A stretch of 64,000 nucleotides of DNA from Microvirga aerilata (GTDB lineage Bacteria > Pseudomonadota > Alphaproteobacteria > Rhizobiales > Beijerinckiaceae). The notes beneath the pieces are model-generated. The model did no database searches. It had not been told where the DNA came from and was given only the letters and a program-made list of their open reading frames with translations. Shown here one piece after another: positions 44,851-54,149 of this stretch (its first letter is position 1; every line of letters begins with the position of its first letter). Location of the stretch: assembly GCF_016743775.1 (NCBI RefSeq), contig NZ_JAEQMY010000012.1:89308-153307 (forward strand). Reading direction: 5' to 3'. The position numbers were made by a program, and so were the translations under genes.

Positions 44851-45447
44851 ATGAAGCCCAAGCTTCACATCATCATCGCCAGCACGCGTCCCGGTCGAGT
44901 CGGACCCAGCGTCGCGCAATGGTTCAACGACTTCGCAGCCGAGCATGGCAAGTTCGATCCGGTTCTGGTCGACCTGGCGGAGTTCAACCTGCCGATCTTC
45001 GACGAGCCCGAGCACCCGATGAAGCAGAACTATCATCACGCGCATACCAAGGCATGGGCGGAAAGCGTGTCCGCGGCGGATGCTTTCGTGTTCGTGACCC
45101 CCGAATACAACTACGCTCCGCCTCCGGCTCTGGTAAACGCCCTGAACTATCTGTCCCGCGAATGGAACTACGCCCCTGCCGGGTTCGTGAGCTATGGCGG
45201 CATCTCGGGCGGGCTGCGGTCGGTTCAGGTCGCCAAGCAGATCGTCACGACACTGAAGATGATGCCGATCCCGGAGGGCGTTCCCATGCCGATGGTGTTC
45301 CAGAACATGGACGAGAACGGAAAGCTGAAGCCCGTGGAGATCTATAAGACTTCGGCGGCCACGATGCTCGACGAGCTCCTGCGCTGGACCGAAGCCCTCA
45401 AATCCCTGCGGGCCGAGCGGAAGAGACCCATGAAGGCAGCGGCTTGA
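44851..45447 (+). CDS. NADPH-dependent FMN reductase family protein
   Basis: 198 aa flavodoxin-like fold. The FMN phosphate loop is ASTRPGRVGPSV (10-21); VFVTPEYNYAPPPALVNAL near residue 80 contacts the isoalloxazine ring; FVSYGGISGGLRSVQ follows. ATG at 44851 has AAGGAAG upstream; the frame is open to 44815 but without a ribosome site. Reduces quinones, azo dyes or chromate with NAD(P)H in related enzymes. Likely controlled by the divergent HxlR protein. Followed by a strong terminator. Confidence 0.93.
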   Translation: MKPKLHIIIASTRPGRVGPSVAQWFNDFAAEHGKFDPVLVDLAEFNLPIFDEPEHPMKQNYHHAHTKAWAESVSAADAFVFVTPEYNYAPPPALVNALNYLSREWNYAPAGFVSYGGISGGLRSVQVAKQIVTTLKMMPIPEGVPMPMVFQNMDENGKLKPVEIYKTSAATMLDELLRWTEALKSLRAERKRPMKAAA

Positions 45448-45471
45448 GACGCAAGAGCCTCCTTTGAAAAG

Positions 45472-45506
45472 AAAAGCACCGCTGTTTGCCACAGCGGTGC
45501 TTTTTT
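45472..45506. terminator. Bidirectional terminator
   Basis: Stem AAAAGCACCGCTGT / ACAGCGGTGCTTTT with a 5-base loop. Six T follow on the plus strand (after the reductase) and TTTTCTTTTC on the minus strand (after the iron alcohol dehydrogenase). It serves both convergent genes. Confidence 0.9.
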
Positions 45507-45521
45507 GTTGATGGTCGAAGG

Positions 45522-46685
45522 TCAGAGGCGCCCGGACAGGGCATCCTCGAAGAGCTTGCGGGCGCTCTCCCGGGTGATCGGCACCGGATTGCCGCCTGCG
45601 GTCGGATCGTTGGGAGCCATCTCGGACATGTCGTCGAAGCGCGCGCTGTCCACTTTGAGGCCCTCGAGCGTGTGCGGCACGCCAAGGTCGGCGCGCAGCT
45701 TCAGCACCCAATCAAGGAAGGCCTGGAACGAGGGCTCGAGGCCGATATAGGCGGAAAGCCGCTCGATCTTCTGCTCGATGGCCTCCCGGTTATAGACCAG
45801 CACATAAGGCATGAAGACCGCGTTGGTCAGGCCGTGATGGGTGTCATAAAGCGCGCCGGTCGGATGTGAGAGGGCGTGGATGGCGCCGAGGCCCTTCTGG
45901 AACGCGGTGGCGCCCATGGCGGCGGCCGACATCAGCTGCGCACGGGCTTCGATGTCCTTGCCGTCCTTGTAAGCCCGCGGCAGGTATTCCTTCACCAGGC
46001 GAATGCCCTCGACCGCGATGCCCTCGGCCATCGGGTGATAGCCGGGCGCGCAATAGGCTTCGATGCAATGGGCCAGCGCATCGAGTCCGGTGCCTGCCGT
46101 GATGTGGGGCGGCATGCCCACCGTGAGCTCCGGATCGCAGATCACGATCTTGGGCATCATGAGCGGGTGGAAGATCACCTTCTTGGTGTGCGTGGCCTCC
46201 TGCGTGATGACGCCGGCGCGGCCCACTTCCGAGCCTGTGCCGGCTGTGGTCGGCACGGCGATGATCGGCTGGATGCCGTTGGGATCGGCCCGGGTCCACC
46301 AGTCGCCGATATCCTCGAAATCCCACATGGGCCGGGTCTGCCCCGCCATGAAGGCGATGACCTTGCCGGCATCAAGCGCCGAGCCGCCGCCGAAGGCGAC
46401 GACGCCGTCGTGCTGGCCCGCCTTCAGCGCTTCGAGGCCACGATAGACGTTGGTCTCGACCGGGTTCGGCTTGATGTCGGAAAAGATCGCGGCCTTGAGA
46501 CCTGCCGTGATCAGCTGGTCCAACGCCGCCTTCGTCATGGGCTGCGTCGCCAGGAACGGGTCCGTGACGATGAGCGGAGCCTTCATGCCGACCGTGCGGC
46601 AGGCCTCGGCCAGTTCGGCAATGCGGCCGGCCCCGAAACGGACGGCGGTGGGGTAGTTCCAGTTGGAGCGGGGGGACGTGGTCAT
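45522..46685 (-). CDS. Iron-containing alcohol dehydrogenase
   Basis: 387 aa group III dehydrogenase. NAD-binding GGGSALDAGK, PTTAGTGSEV, and metal-binding DALAHCIEAY plus the signature GLGAIHALSHPTGALYDTHH. Likely oxidises an alcohol to an aldehyde with NAD+. As the last gene of the operon, after the ligase and the aldehyde dehydrogenase, it could oxidise gamma-glutamyl-ethanolamide. That substrate is inferred from context only. ATG at 46685; 11 bp from the aldehyde dehydrogenase stop. Confidence 0.93.
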   Translation of the reverse strand: MTTSPRSNWNYPTAVRFGAGRIAELAEACRTVGMKAPLIVTDPFLATQPMTKAALDQLITAGLKAAIFSDIKPNPVETNVYRGLEALKAGQHDGVVAFGGGSALDAGKVIAFMAGQTRPMWDFEDIGDWWTRADPNGIQPIIAVPTTAGTGSEVGRAGVITQEATHTKKVIFHPLMMPKIVICDPELTVGMPPHITAGTGLDALAHCIEAYCAPGYHPMAEGIAVEGIRLVKEYLPRAYKDGKDIEARAQLMSAAAMGATAFQKGLGAIHALSHPTGALYDTHHGLTNAVFMPYVLVYNREAIEQKIERLSAYIGLEPSFQAFLDWVLKLRADLGVPHTLEGLKVDSARFDDMSEMAPNDPTAGGNPVPITRESARKLFEDALSGRL

Positions 46686-46696
46686 CGGTTTCGCAA

Positions 46697-48088
46697 TCAG
46701 ATCTGACGGAGGTGGTAGGATTTCGGGCGGGTGAGCGACTCGTAGGCCAGCCGTGACAGGCTCGCGCCGCGGCCCGTGTCCTTCACGCCGGTCCAGGCGA
46801 GCGCGGGATCGAGGTAGTCGCAGCGGTTCATGAACACGGTGCCGGTCTCGAGCCGGTCGCCGATGGCGTCTGCCGCATCCACATCGGAGGTCCAGATGGC
46901 GGCGGAGAGACCATACGGAGAATCGTTCATGAGGCGGATCGCCTCCTCGTCGCCCGCCACCTTCATGATGCCGACGGTGGGGCCGAAGCTCTCCTCGCGC
47001 ATCACGCTCATGGAATGGTCCACGTTGGTGAGCACCTGCGGCGCCAGATAGGCCGTGTCGCCGGTGTCGGCGCCAAAGCGCTTGGCGTCGATATGGGCTT
47101 TTGCACCCTTCGCCACGGCTTCCGCGTTCTGCTGCCGCACCAGATCGGCGAAGCGCTTGTGCGCCATGGGACCGAGCGTGGTCGCCTCATCGAGCGGGTT
47201 GCCGAGAACATATTTGTTCACGAGGTCGACCGCGCCTTCGACGAAGCGGTCGTAGTGCCTCTCGTGCACGTAGATGCGCTCGATGCCGCAGCAGCACTGG
47301 CCCGAGTTGAAGAACGCGCCGTCAACCAGGTTCTCGATGGCGTGGTCGAGATTGGCATCCTCGCGCACATAGGCCGGATCCTTGCCGCCGAGCTCGAGGC
47401 CCAGCGACGTGAAGGTGCCGGCCGCAGCCCGTTCGATGGAGCGCCCGCCGGAGACGGAGCCGGTGAAGTTGCAGTGATCGACGAGGCCGCTGCCGAGGAT
47501 GCGGCTCGTCTGGTCGTGGCTGAGATGCAGGTTCTGGAACAGGCCCTTGGGCATGCCGGCCCGGTCCATGGCCATCTGGAAGCGCTCGCCGGCGAGCACC
47601 GTCTGCGAGGCGTGCTTCAGCAGCACCGCATTGCCGGCCATGAGCGCCGGCACGATGGTGTTGATGGCGGTCAGATAAGGATAGTTCCAGGGCGCGATCA
47701 CGAGCACGAGGCCCACCGGCTCGCGCTTGATCATGCGCCGGAAACCCGCCTTCTCGTCATCGGCCGGGATCGGCTGCAGGCTCTTCTCGGCGATGCCGAT
47801 CATGTAGCGCGCACGCTCCTCGACCCCGCGGAACTCGCCGCCATAGCGAACCGGGCGGCCCATTTGCTGGGCGATCTCCGGCACCACTTCCTGGTTCATG
47901 GCAAGCAATGCGTCGAGAAAGGCGGAAACCCTGGCGGCGCGCTCCGCTAGCGGCGTGTTGCGCCACGCCTTTTGCGCCTCGCGCGCTGCCGTGACCGCAG
48001 CGTCGATGGCAGCCTCGGACATGATGGGACGGCGAACGAGCTCACGCCCGTCGACCGGGGAAATGCAGACGATATCGGTATCGGCCAT
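46697..48088 (-). CDS. Aldehyde dehydrogenase (NAD(P)+)
   Basis: 463 aa. Cofactor and active-site segments: APWNYPYLTAINTIVPALMA, general base in LELGGKDPAYV, catalytic Cys in FFNSGQCCCGIERIYV, and MREESFGPTVGIMKV. The family includes gamma-glutamyl-aldehyde and succinate-semialdehyde dehydrogenases. In this operon it would turn the aldehyde made by the iron alcohol dehydrogenase into an acid. ATG at 48088 lies 11 bp after the ligase stop. Confidence 0.93.
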   Translation of the reverse strand: MADTDIVCISPVDGRELVRRPIMSEAAIDAAVTAAREAQKAWRNTPLAERAARVSAFLDALLAMNQEVVPEIAQQMGRPVRYGGEFRGVEERARYMIGIAEKSLQPIPADDEKAGFRRMIKREPVGLVLVIAPWNYPYLTAINTIVPALMAGNAVLLKHASQTVLAGERFQMAMDRAGMPKGLFQNLHLSHDQTSRILGSGLVDHCNFTGSVSGGRSIERAAAGTFTSLGLELGGKDPAYVREDANLDHAIENLVDGAFFNSGQCCCGIERIYVHERHYDRFVEGAVDLVNKYVLGNPLDEATTLGPMAHKRFADLVRQQNAEAVAKGAKAHIDAKRFGADTGDTAYLAPQVLTNVDHSMSVMREESFGPTVGIMKVAGDEEAIRLMNDSPYGLSAAIWTSDVDAADAIGDRLETGTVFMNRCDYLDPALAWTGVKDTGRGASLSRLAYESLTRPKSYHLRQI

Positions 48089-48099
48089 GTGGTTTCTTT

Positions 48100-49470
48100 T
48101 CAGATAATCTCGAAATAACGGGCGAGCTGCCAGTCGGTGACGGCCTTGCGGGCTTCACGCTCCTCCCATTCGCGCGTTGCGGCGTAATGGTCAACAAAGG
48201 TGTCGCCGAAGAGCTGGCGCGCGGCCTGCGACCCTTTCAGCCGCTCGGCGGCCTCACCCAGGGAACGCGGGAGGGCCCGCTCCTTCGGGTGCTCCACCGC
48301 ATAGGCGTTGCCCTGGATCGGCTCGCCCGGATCGACCCGGTTCTCGATGCCCCAGAGGCCCGAACCGATGGCGGCGGCAAGCGCGATATACGGGTTGATG
48401 TCGGCGGCCGCGACCCGGTACTCCACGCGCTGGGACTTCTCGGAGCCGGGAATGACCCGCAAGGCCGTGGTGCGGTTCTCCACGCCCCAGGCGGAATCGG
48501 TCGGCGCCCAGAAGCCGGGGATCAGCCGCGTGTAGCTGTTCACCGTGCAGGCCACCATGGCGAGAATCTCGGGCATCAGCTGCTGCTGCCCGCCCACGAA
48601 CCAGCGCATGGTGTCGGACATGCCGTGCTTCGCGTCGGCGTCGTAGAACGCCCCCTTGCCAGTATCGAGGTGACGCAGGGAAGCGTGCAGGTGCCCCGAC
48701 TGTCCGGGCCAGTCGCGGGACCACTTGGCCATGAAGGTCGCCATCCAGCCGCGGCGCTGGGCCAGGATCTTGGTGTAGGTCTTGAACAGGGCCGCCTTGT
48801 CGGCCGCCTTCAGCGCGTCGTCGACGCGGATGGCCGCTTCAAGCACGCCGGGGCCTGTCTCCGTATGCAGGCCCTCGATCTCGAAATCCATCTTCTGGGC
48901 CAGGTCGAGAAGCTCGTGGTAGAAATCCGCATGAACGCCTGAGCGCAGCACCGAATAGCCGAAGAAGCCCGGCGTGATGTTCTTCAGATCGCGGTAGCTC
49001 TTCTCGCGCACGGAATGGGGCGTTTCCTCGAACAGGAAGAACTCGAACTCGGCCGCTGCCGAGACCGAAAACCCCATGTCCTCCGCCTTCTTCAGGACGC
49101 GCCGCAGCACGCCGCGCGGGCAGGCTTCCTCCGCATAGCCTTCGAATTCGGCGAGGAAGAACGGCAGATCGTTCTCGAAGGGAACGAGCCGCATGGATTC
49201 AGGGATCACCCGCGCCGTCGCATCGGGATAAGCCGTATGCCAGCCGGTGAGCGTGGTGTTGTCGTAGAGCTGATCGTTGGAATCCCAGCCCAGCACCACG
49301 TCGCAGAATCCGAACCCCTTTTCGAGGGCGGATTCGAACTTGTCGCGGGCCATGTACTTGCCGCGCATGATGCCGTCCACGTCGGTCAGGCCGATCTTCA
49401 CGAAGGGCAGATTGCGGCCCCGCACGTAGTCCAGGGCTTCGGCGGCAGTCTTGATCTTGGGAGCGTCCAT
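48100..49470 (-). CDS. Glutamine-synthetase-family gamma-glutamyl-amine ligase
   Basis: 456 aa. GS catalytic domain with metal and ATP motifs (AAAEFEFFLFEE, EGLHTETGPGVLEAA, SGQSGHLHASL-type HLHASLR, GVENRTTALRVIPGS). The N-terminal part (LPFVKIGLTDVDGIMRGKY) fits PuuA-like or GlnA4-like ligases rather than true glutamine synthetase. These couple glutamate to amines with ATP. ATG at 49470 follows AAGG by eight bases; a frame to 49512 is less likely. Between an ethanolamine-type permease and dehydrogenases, so ethanolamine is the favoured amine (inference). Confidence 0.88.
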   Translation of the reverse strand: MDAPKIKTAAEALDYVRGRNLPFVKIGLTDVDGIMRGKYMARDKFESALEKGFGFCDVVLGWDSNDQLYDNTTLTGWHTAYPDATARVIPESMRLVPFENDLPFFLAEFEGYAEEACPRGVLRRVLKKAEDMGFSVSAAAEFEFFLFEETPHSVREKSYRDLKNITPGFFGYSVLRSGVHADFYHELLDLAQKMDFEIEGLHTETGPGVLEAAIRVDDALKAADKAALFKTYTKILAQRRGWMATFMAKWSRDWPGQSGHLHASLRHLDTGKGAFYDADAKHGMSDTMRWFVGGQQQLMPEILAMVACTVNSYTRLIPGFWAPTDSAWGVENRTTALRVIPGSEKSQRVEYRVAAADINPYIALAAAIGSGLWGIENRVDPGEPIQGNAYAVEHPKERALPRSLGEAAERLKGSQAARQLFGDTFVDHYAATREWEEREARKAVTDWQLARYFEII

Positions 49471-49530
49471 ACGAACAACCTTGAACGGGGATGGAAAGGG
49501 AGCGCGCCCCATGCGCGCTCCCGGCTCTTA

Positions 49531-51066
49531 TCAGTAGGACTTGTACTCGCTCTCGCCCTTGGTGAGCGCGAACTCCTCCTCCGGCGAGAGGATGAGCTTA
49601 TGACGCCCGATCACCAGGAAGTAGGCCATCATCACCGCATAATAGACCGCGACGCCGATCACCGCCGTCTGGAACACGGAGTCCGTGAGCTGGAAGTAGA
49701 GCGTCACGGCGGCGATCACCATGCAGACCACCGCACCCGCGACACCGAAGGGGCTGCGATAGGGCCGGTGCAGGTTCGGGAACTTTCTCTTCAGGACGAT
49801 GTAGGACATGCCCTGCATGAAGTAGGCCAGCATCGCGCCTGCCACCGCCATGTTGAGCAGCGTGCCGCCGATGACCGTCGCGCCCGCCTCGGCGCCTGCC
49901 GAGAACCAGATGATCAGCATCACCAGAAGGCCCAGCACCGCACCAGCGATCAGCGCCACGTGCGGCGTCTTGCGCTCGCCATGCGTCACCGACAGGAAGC
50001 TCGGGAAGTAGCCCGCCCGCGAGAGCGAATAGATCTGCCGCCCGAAGGCGAAGATGATGGTGTGGAACGAGGCGATGAGTCCGATCACCGCAATGGCCGC
50101 GAGGATCTTCGCGATATCCGTGCCGAACAGGGTGCGGAACCCGTCGAGCAGCGGCTCGCCAGATTTGCCCAAGCCCACCGCGCCCGGCGCGATGCTCGTG
50201 TTCAGGAAGAGCACGAGGAACGCGGAAGCGATCAGGGTCAGGATGCCGGCGATGATGCCCTTGGGCATGTCGCGCTGCGGATCGTGCGACTCCTCCGCGG
50301 CCAGCGGCAACTGCTCGATGGCGAGGAACAGCCAGACCGCGAAGGGCAGCGAGGCCAGGATGCTGCCGAGGCCGTTGGGCAGGAACGGCCCGTTGCCCTC
50401 CGGCAGCTCCGCGCCGCCGGGACCGATGTTCAGCGCCCAGCGCGAGAAGTCGAGTTGACCGGAGAACAGAACCGACAGGTAGAAGGCCGCCAGAACGCCG
50501 AGCGCCAGCAACGTGACCGTCACGGTGACCCGGAACGAGAGCTCGACGCCGACGATGTTGAGGCCGACGAACAGCGCATAGAACAGGAACCAGTACACCG
50601 GCTGGAAGGCTGGCGCCGTCTCGAAGATCGTGCCCAGATACGAGCTGATGAAGAACACGATCACCGCGGGCGTGAGCACGAACTCGATGTTCTCGGCGAT
50701 GCCCGTGATGTAGCCTGCCCACGGCCCCATGGACGTGCGGGCGAAGGAATACGCGCCGCCCGTATGCGGCAGGGCCGGCGACATCTCGGCGAGCGAGAAG
50801 GTCAGGCCGAGATACATGATCGCGATGATGATGGTTGCAAAGAACATCGCGCCGAAGCCGTTGGCCAGACCGAGGTTCCAGCCCGAATAATGCCCCGAGA
50901 TCACCGCGCCGACGCCGAGCGCCCAGAGCGACCAGACGCGGGCGTGACGCTTGAGCCGGCGCGCCTCGAAATAGCTTTCGTCCACCGTGGTGTAGGTAAT
51001 GCCGGCAGCGTTCTGCCCCCCGGCCGGCGGGGCATGGACCCCGGGATTTCCTTGTCCGACTGACAT
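49531..51066 (-). CDS. eat: APC-family permease, ethanolamine-permease-like
   Basis: 511 aa, 12 hydrophobic segments. Characteristic Eat-like N-terminal block: LWALGVGAVISGHYSGWN, then TFSLAEMSPALPHTGGAYSF, GYITGIAENIEFVLTPAVIV and LAAEESHDPQRDMPKG. Takes up a small amine such as ethanolamine. ATG at 51066 with GGAG eight bases upstream. Sixty-five bp after the amidohydrolase gene, 60 bp before the ligase. The exact substrate is not certain. Confidence 0.88.
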   Translation of the reverse strand: MSVGQGNPGVHAPPAGGQNAAGITYTTVDESYFEARRLKRHARVWSLWALGVGAVISGHYSGWNLGLANGFGAMFFATIIIAIMYLGLTFSLAEMSPALPHTGGAYSFARTSMGPWAGYITGIAENIEFVLTPAVIVFFISSYLGTIFETAPAFQPVYWFLFYALFVGLNIVGVELSFRVTVTVTLLALGVLAAFYLSVLFSGQLDFSRWALNIGPGGAELPEGNGPFLPNGLGSILASLPFAVWLFLAIEQLPLAAEESHDPQRDMPKGIIAGILTLIASAFLVLFLNTSIAPGAVGLGKSGEPLLDGFRTLFGTDIAKILAAIAVIGLIASFHTIIFAFGRQIYSLSRAGYFPSFLSVTHGERKTPHVALIAGAVLGLLVMLIIWFSAGAEAGATVIGGTLLNMAVAGAMLAYFMQGMSYIVLKRKFPNLHRPYRSPFGVAGAVVCMVIAAVTLYFQLTDSVFQTAVIGVAVYYAVMMAYFLVIGRHKLILSPEEEFALTKGESEYKSY

Positions 51067-51131
51067 CGACTTAACTCCTCCAAGAAGTGTCTGCTTTCAG
51101 GCCACGGCACTTCATGCGCCATCCCCGTCAT

Positions 51132-51920
51132 TCAGAGCGTCCGGGCCCCCTCCCTCAAAAGCGGCGCCAGACGGTTGGCCCACGACGCCTGTCCGTCTTG
51201 TGTGCGGATCAGGTCGTTGCGGATTTCGATCATCAGCGGAGCAAGGCCGCGCCTTTCGGCATGGCGCTCGAGGGTGTGGAACACCCGGTCCGCTGGCGAA
51301 TAGGGTTCGTTCATGCCGACGATCAGCGCCGGATCGCCCGCCAGCCCGGCCTCGACATGGCGGGCATAGCGTTCGTCCCGGTTGTAGATGAGGCCGATAT
51401 GCCAAGGCCGGGGCACGTCCCGGTAGACCGGCGTGAAGGAATGGACGGAGACGACCGCACGGAGCTGCCCTGCCGCCTTGCGGGCCTCCGCCAATGCGTC
51501 GACCGCACCGTGGAAGGCCTCGTACACCTCGCGGACCCGCGTTTCGCGCTCGGCATCGTCGAGATCGAGATTGCCCGGAATGGTCGTGCGCTCGCTGAGG
51601 GTCCAGATGGAATCGGGCGCCGAAGGCTCGCGATTGAGGTCGAGCACAAGGCGAGACACGGTGGCGTGGATCAGGGGCGCATCGAGCAGGCGCGACAGGC
51701 CCTGCGCCACACCGAGAGCGCCGGGATCCCAGGCGATATGGCTCTCCAGCTCCGCAGGGCCGAGACCCAGCGTGCCGTAGCGGGCGGGTAAACGGTTGGA
51801 GGCATGTTCGCAGATCAGGAGCACGGGCGAGCGGCCTTGGGAGTTCTCCACAACGGCGACCGGTTCCCCTGCCCTTGCGGCAGAGTTCTCGTCGGTCGCC
51901 ATCCGGCTCGCCTGCGTCAT
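51132..51920 (-). CDS. N-formylglutamate amidohydrolase family protein
   Basis: 262 aa. Family marks: LLICEHASNRLPARYG (metal-binding Glu/His), HIAWDPGALGVAQ, LVLDLNREP, VVSVHSFTPVY and IEIRNDLIRT. The family hydrolyses N-substituted glutamate (HutG type). ATG at 51920 is firm: AAGGAG six bases upstream. The frame continues to 52787 but only as antisense of the RpiR gene. First gene of the amine operon; it may cleave gamma-glutamyl-glycine or another glutamyl intermediate at the pathway end (inference). Confidence 0.88.
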   Translation of the reverse strand: MTQASRMATDENSAARAGEPVAVVENSQGRSPVLLICEHASNRLPARYGTLGLGPAELESHIAWDPGALGVAQGLSRLLDAPLIHATVSRLVLDLNREPSAPDSIWTLSERTTIPGNLDLDDAERETRVREVYEAFHGAVDALAEARKAAGQLRAVVSVHSFTPVYRDVPRPWHIGLIYNRDERYARHVEAGLAGDPALIVGMNEPYSPADRVFHTLERHAERRGLAPLMIEIRNDLIRTQDGQASWANRLAPLLREGARTL

Positions 51921-51999
51921 GCGGTTCTCCTTAAGCCTGCTCGAGACAGGCAAAGCTCCCGTTGAACGCTTGATACGTTTCTTAATGTTTTCTCTTGTC

Positions 52000-52026
52000 T
52001 TGGAATTTCTGATACAGCTTTTCCAA
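52000..52026. promoter_or_regulatory. Candidate operator between the amine operon and rpiR
   Basis: Inverted repeat TTGGAA (52000-52005) and TTCCAA (52021-52026), 15-base spacer, between divergent genes. TGATAC occurs twice close by (near 51971 and 52011). It may be the binding site of the RpiR regulator. Evidence is pattern and position only. Confidence 0.3.
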
Positions 52027-52043
52027 AGCGTCAAGGAGGGGAT

Positions 52044-52931
52044 GTGAATCAATCCGGTATGCGCGACGATCATCGCACTCCCCCAACGGATCCCCCGAGC
52101 CTCGCCGAGCGCATCCGGCACGAGATGGACGCCTTCACGCCAAGCGAGAAGCGCGCCGCGCACCTGCTCCTGAGCCATTACCCCTTCGCCGGGCTCGATA
52201 CGGTGGCCGAATTCGCCTCCCGGGCCGGCATCTCGGCCCCTTCCGTCCTGCGTTTCGTCACCCGCCTTGGCTTCGGCGGCTTTCCGGACTTCCAGAAGCA
52301 CCTGCGCGAGGAACTGGAGGCACAGCTTCTTTCGCCGCTGGCCAAGGCCGGCCCCTCCGACAAGGGCCAGGGGGCGCCTGCGCTCGCCTCCTTCGCGGAA
52401 GCCGTGATCGGCAACCTGCGGGCAACGGTGGAGAACATCGCTCCCGCGGAGTTCGAAGCAGTGGTGGCGCTTCTCTCCGACCCGCGCCGGCCCATCCATT
52501 TCACCGGCGGGCGCTTCACGGGCGCGCTCGCGCGCTACGCGGAGAGTCATTTCCGCATCGTGCGCAGCGGGGTGGATTTCATCGAGGGGCAGCCGGCGCT
52601 CTGGCGCGACCGGGTGATCGAGATCGGCCGCAAGGACGTGATCGTCGCCTTCGACATCCGCCGCTACCAGGAGGACGTCACCGCCTTGTGCGAAACGGCC
52701 GCCAAGCAGGGCGCAACAATCGTTCTGCTCACCGATCCGTGGCTGTCGCCCATCGCCCGCGTGGCGCGGCATGTGCTGCCCGCCCATATCGTCGCGCCGT
52801 CCAACTGGGATTCGTCGGCGGGCCTCCTGCTCCTGACGGAAGCGCTGGTTTCAGCGGTGACCAAGCGCCTGTGGGACACGGCCAAACCGCGGATGGAAGC
52901 GGTCGAGCGGCTGCGGAACGAGCGGTCGTAG
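52044..52931 (+). CDS. RpiR-family transcriptional regulator (HTH plus SIS)
   Basis: 295 aa. N-terminal HTH_6 (MDAFTPSEKRAAHLLLSHYP, then VAEFASRAGISAPSVLRFVT). C-terminal SIS domain (ARYAESHFRIVRSG, DVIVAFDIRRYQEDVTALCE) that would bind a small ligand. GTG start at 52044 with AAGGAGG a few bases upstream. Divergent, 123 bp from the amine operon, so it most likely controls it. Confidence 0.92.
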   Translation: MNQSGMRDDHRTPPTDPPSLAERIRHEMDAFTPSEKRAAHLLLSHYPFAGLDTVAEFASRAGISAPSVLRFVTRLGFGGFPDFQKHLREELEAQLLSPLAKAGPSDKGQGAPALASFAEAVIGNLRATVENIAPAEFEAVVALLSDPRRPIHFTGGRFTGALARYAESHFRIVRSGVDFIEGQPALWRDRVIEIGRKDVIVAFDIRRYQEDVTALCETAAKQGATIVLLTDPWLSPIARVARHVLPAHIVAPSNWDSSAGLLLLTEALVSAVTKRLWDTAKPRMEAVERLRNERS

Positions 52932-52933
52932 AC

Positions 52934-53998
52934 CTATTCCGCCTCTGTTGCCCTGTCCCGCTGCAGCCTGCCGATCAGGATCGGCAGCACGAGGCCGATG
53001 CCGAGGAAGCGGACGAGGTGGTGAATGCCCACGTAAAGCGGGTCGAGCCCCAGGATGAGGGCCAGCACGGTCATGGCCTCGAGCCCGCCCGGCGCGAAGG
53101 CGACGAGACCGTTGGCGAAGCTGACCCCTGCAAGCCATGCCGCAACCGCCGCAAAGAGCGCCGCAACGATCATCCCCACCGAGAAGGACCCCAATGCAGC
53201 CACGAGCGCCTTGCGCAGGGTCGAGCGCTGAACGTTGCGGAACCGCTCGGCGATGAAGAGCCCGATCAGCACGAGCCCGCCGGTGGCGATCACCGGCGGA
53301 ATGACGCCGGTCACCCATTCCGTGCCGTGGCTCACGGAGCTCACCACCGTCGCGCCGAGCAGGATGGGGGCTGCGATCTTCAGCCGCTTGAACACGGCCC
53401 CCAAGGCGAGGCCGCCGAGAAGAGTGAAGGCCATGCCGCCTGGGCTCTCGACCGGAAGCCCCTCGCCGATCAGCGCGCCCGTGTTGCCCCCTCCCCCTGT
53501 CATGACCACGAGACTCGGCAGGAGGGCGATCAGCACGAAGAGACGGAAGTTCTGCACGATGGCGATGGAGGCCACCTCCGCCTTGCGGTCCGCGGCCACG
53601 GCCAGGACGGTGGAGAGCGCGCCGGGCACGGAGGCCAGCACCGCATCGGCCCTGCGCCAGCCGGACATGCGCGTGAGCCAGACGGTGGAGGCCGCGGAGA
53701 TCGCCACGACGCCGACAACGAGAAGGACGAGACTGCCCGGATAGCGCCCCATGGCCGCGATGGCGGCAGGCGTCACCGCTGCGCCCATGGCGGCGCCGGA
53801 AATCAGCATGGCCCCGTCGGCGAGCGCGCGGGGCATGGGCACGGCCCGCCCCGAGAGCCCCCAGAGGGTGGCCGCGATGGCCGCTCCCGAGAGCCACGCC
53901 GCAGGCACGCCGAGCCAGTGGAAGACCAAGCCCCCGAGAGCAGCGATGAGGATTTGGACCAGGTGGGGAAGGATGGAACGCATCACGACTTTGCTCAA
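52934..53998 (-). CDS. AbrB-family membrane protein (PF05145 type)
   Basis: 354 aa with two repeated halves of about five hydrophobic helices each. Recognisable GGLVFHWLGVPAAWLSGAAI and SVPGALSTVLAVA segments. Often mislabelled ammonia monooxygenase or regulator; it is an integral membrane protein of unknown transport role. TTG at 53998 with AAGGG six bases upstream is used; ATG at 53983 has no site. Convergent with rpiR, whose stop is two bases away. Confidence 0.87.
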   Translation of the reverse strand: MSKVVMRSILPHLVQILIAALGGLVFHWLGVPAAWLSGAAIAATLWGLSGRAVPMPRALADGAMLISGAAMGAAVTPAAIAAMGRYPGSLVLLVVGVVAISAASTVWLTRMSGWRRADAVLASVPGALSTVLAVAADRKAEVASIAIVQNFRLFVLIALLPSLVVMTGGGGNTGALIGEGLPVESPGGMAFTLLGGLALGAVFKRLKIAAPILLGATVVSSVSHGTEWVTGVIPPVIATGGLVLIGLFIAERFRNVQRSTLRKALVAALGSFSVGMIVAALFAAVAAWLAGVSFANGLVAFAPGGLEAMTVLALILGLDPLYVGIHHLVRFLGIGLVLPILIGRLQRDRATEAE

Positions 53999-54149
53999 TG
54001 GACGCCCTTTTCTGCCCCGTCAAATGCCGATGGCGCGCAGATGCCATGCGATGGGCTCCTGCCGGGATGCGTGGAACCAAGCTGAGCATTGCATGTGATC
54101 CGAAAGCCTGCTGAATTGCGGTCGACGCAATCCGGACCTGGAGGAAACA

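Noticed and set aside
49015..51063. Plus-strand 682-codon open frame opposite the permease and ligase
   Set aside because: Low-complexity Arg/His/Glu translation typical of antisense frames; the minus-strand genes have full family motifs.
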